In this document: one piece after another, positions 61,991 through 64,000 of the stretch
Position numbering within the stretch: the stretch's first letter is position 1
Layout: every line of letters starts with the position of its first letter
Origin: Pterois miles
Taxonomy: Eukaryota; Chordata; Actinopteri; Perciformes; Scorpaenidae
Direction: 5' to 3'
Assembly: GCA_947000775.1 (NCBI GenBank)
Contig: CAMQGK010000058.1
Coordinates: 3,106,001 to 3,170,000 of the forward strand
DNA: 64,000 nt
Position numbers and translations under genes: made by a program
Notes under the pieces: model-generated
The model's database searches: none
The model's input: the letters and a program-made list of their open reading frames with translations, nothing else
What the model was told of the DNA's origin: nothing

Positions 61991-63249
61991 ACGTTAGGTA
62001 CGTTGTTAAGATTGTTGATTTGAATCTAACCGATCATTTCACAATGTTACCCTCATGTTATTGTGCATATCTGTATGATACAAGGATGATATGAAACATA
62101 TTGATTCAGAAACATCCACCTTCAGTGTATCCCACGGTTGTGGTGTAGCAGCTTCCAGATATTCTTGAATGCATATTTAATCCATCTAATCCTCTAAACC
62201 CTCCTAATTTCACCTACTTCAATGATAATTTCACACTAAGAACAATATAAGGAGCAGCTAAGTAGTAATAGATGAATACATCGTGTTTTGGGGTTCAACA
62301 TTCTTTTGAGATTGAAATGTTGATGTTAAAAGTACCAGAGAGCTTGGGTTGTTGTCACTGCGCTGCGTAAGGTTTCAGATTCTCATTATTTAACTATTTT
62401 GTATTTAAGAACAAACAGCTTACAAGCATTCAGTCATTATGGAGTGAAATGGTTACCATGGCTACTAATTAATGAAAGATGAAAGAAACCGTGAGGATAT
62501 TGTTGTTATCCTATAGATTTATGCACAATGTGCAGGCCGAGACAAACGCTTATTTCTTACATGAATGCCTGATGTTGTCGCATGTATGTATTGTCTCCTC
62601 CGACCTTTTGTTCCTCACAACATCCAGGCTGGTGCTCACTGTGCATCTTTACTGGGACATCTAGATAGATACAAGCACTTACAATAATTTTATTTCTTAC
62701 AACATAATTACTTTACTAATTACTAATTACTTATTGCTTGCATTATTTCTGTTTGATATGAGCTTTTTACCACCATCATGTGTGAGTTATTTGAAAAGAA
62801 GTCATTTAAGAGTGTGTTACTATGTGCATGAGACAAGCAATTAGTGACTAGAAACAGCTGAAACTCCTGAAATTTTTGCCAGGAGTGTGGTAAATACATT
62901 GACAGGGTAATTTTTGTCAGAGTCATGTTGATCAGTCAGTACAGTGCGATTTTAGTGAAAATATGACATGAAATGACTGTTTGAACTCTACCTTTGCGGC
63001 ACAGTATTCATGGCTTTAACCAATGGAGGCACATGAACAGACTCATCTACAGACTGAAATCTCCACCACAACAGGAAGGCTAGAACAGGCTGTTACGTTC
63101 GGTTCAGAGAGGAGTTGATTCAGCTGGTCATCTCTGAACCTGCAGTTTTTACTGGTGTTTATATTTGGAAGTGATTTCTAATATTTTGTTCAATGTCTTT
63201 GTTCAATGTCAGTGATTCGAATGATGTCACGAAAAGTCATTTTTCATTT

Positions 63250-63690
63250 CCAGCAACTCCAGAGTTCACTGTGCCTGCACGAGTCCCTGCAGTGCCAAAC
63301 TGTTTAGGCAACACAACTACTTGGTTAGGTTTAGGAAAAGATTGTGGTTTGGGTAAAAGAAGTACCTTGTTGTGTAAAATAAATGTTATTGTTACGTAAC
63401 TTATGTAGGTGGCGTTAGTTAAGTACATAAGATACAAAACAAAAGTACAGTAAAATAAGTCTATGTTGACTTTTGGTTTCACATGGGACACAAACAGGAA
63501 TCTGCTGGATGAAATTCCTGTGTTTGTTTGACCCAATCAATCCACCGTTCCACTTTGACGCTCTTCATACTGCATCACCTGACTTCCTCAGCAACAGCCC
63601 TGCACATTGTGGCTTACATGGGTTACATATGAGTTACAGTACATTACTTTTCATAGGTACAAGTACGAACAGTGGATGAGAACAGCCTGC
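63250..63690 (+). repeat. GTTTAGG/cacgggaca dispersed repeat, long copy 2
   Basis: Best-preserved copy of the family: gtttaggcaacacaactact, tggttaggtttaggaaaaga, ttgtggtttgggtaaaagaa, gttacgtaacttatgtaggt, ggcgttagttaagtacataa, gttgacttttggtttcacat, gggacacaaacaggaatctg, gaaattcctgtgtttgtttg, acccaatcaatccacc, catcacctgacttcctcagc, aacagccctgcacattgtgg. It includes the perfect dyad gttacgtaac. No coding frame. Confidence 0.85.
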
Positions 63691-64000
63691 CTATATAGTG
63701 TATATAAAAAGAGGTGGACACAATATTAAAAATACCTTGTGCAGGACTTTGAATGAGTTAAGTTCACTATATTGTACTGTTTTCGCTCAGTGAGTGTGTC
63801 TGTGCCGCTTCTTGAAGGGGTTAAATATGAAAAGCTGATGTGATGGTGACTTGTTAGATCTGACAAAGACATACCTCTCTGATGTGAAAAAGCTATTCAT
63901 GGCCAAAAAGCATTTTCCTGATATTGTTCTAGCACCAGTGTGGCACTGTTTGTCTTTGTGCTGAAGGTGTGTGCCAGGCTATCTGTGCTGTTGATCAGTG

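Larger units (their letters stand above)
1849..64000 (+). other. Very long intron of the ARID3 gene (continues beyond window)
   Basis: The donor at 1849 has no matching downstream exon that I could recognise: I looked for the ARID segment that follows EEQFKQ and saw none. The interval has no convincing coding exon on either strand, only repeats, microsatellites and repeat-poor AT-rich DNA. Stretches over 300 bases where I see nothing specific include about 1906-2880, 4330-7290, 7330-8070, 10110-11030, 12400-14160, 17720-19640, 19710-22380, 24000-24650, 26000-27320, 28965-29570, 31470-32680, 39200-40500, 41980-42590, 44350-45340, 45860-47320, 48000-48900, 50320-52190, 54380-55810, 58600-59990 and 62000-63240. 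A small unrelated gene could be missed by eye. Confidence 0.6.

Noticed and set aside
1..64000. CRISPR array, operon, prophage or defence-island organisation
   Set aside because: No prokaryotic gene density, ribosome-binding sites or spacer-repeat arrays. The sequence is plainly vertebrate, and the only regular short array (22.4 kb) has no spacers.

Overview
The window is vertebrate, most likely percomorph teleost, nuclear DNA. It has one convincing protein-coding exon with intact splice signals. The rest is long AT-rich non-coding sequence full of (CA)n/(TG)n microsatellites, tRNA-derived SINEs of fish type, Tc1/mariner relics and short non-autonomous DNA-element copies. There is no bacterial, viral or organellar gene organisation. 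Nearly all open frames of 60-150 codons are chance frames in repeats or intron.

Layout. Bases 1-477 hold a palindrome-rich dispersed repeat. A splice-acceptor-like site, a CpG-dense block and a strong splice donor bound a candidate leader exon at about 478-882. A short intron (883-1200) leads to an exon at 1201-1848. That exon encodes the first 181 residues of an ARID3-family transcription factor (best fit arid3c; arid3a not excluded) and ends in a perfect donor exactly where the family's ARID domain should begin. No further ARID exon could be found, so 1849-64000 is read as a first coding intron of more than 62 kb.

The intron contains: (i) a degenerate Tc1-type transposon on the minus strand (57270-58587) and a 3' remnant of a second (43760-43970); (ii) two tRNA-derived SINEs on plus (22841-23150, 27745-27998) and one on minus (35963-36276), plus weaker tRNA-like relics; (iii) about ten copies of one dispersed repeat family, two of them near full length (53970-54372, 63250-63690); (iv) several MITE-like elements; (v) a perfect 20-bp minisatellite (22401-22509); (vi) many microsatellites; and (vii) repeat-poor stretches that look like conserved non-coding DNA, as is common in long introns of developmental regulators. 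One of these stretches appears to be locally duplicated.

No novel enzymatic or defence system is apparent. The points most worth a second look are a possible N-terminal extension of the ARID3 protein spliced in from the leader exon, the duplicated element at 15.9/17.2 kb, and the paired dispersed repeats. Paralogue assignment, repeat family names and regulatory calls come from pattern recognition without database searches.
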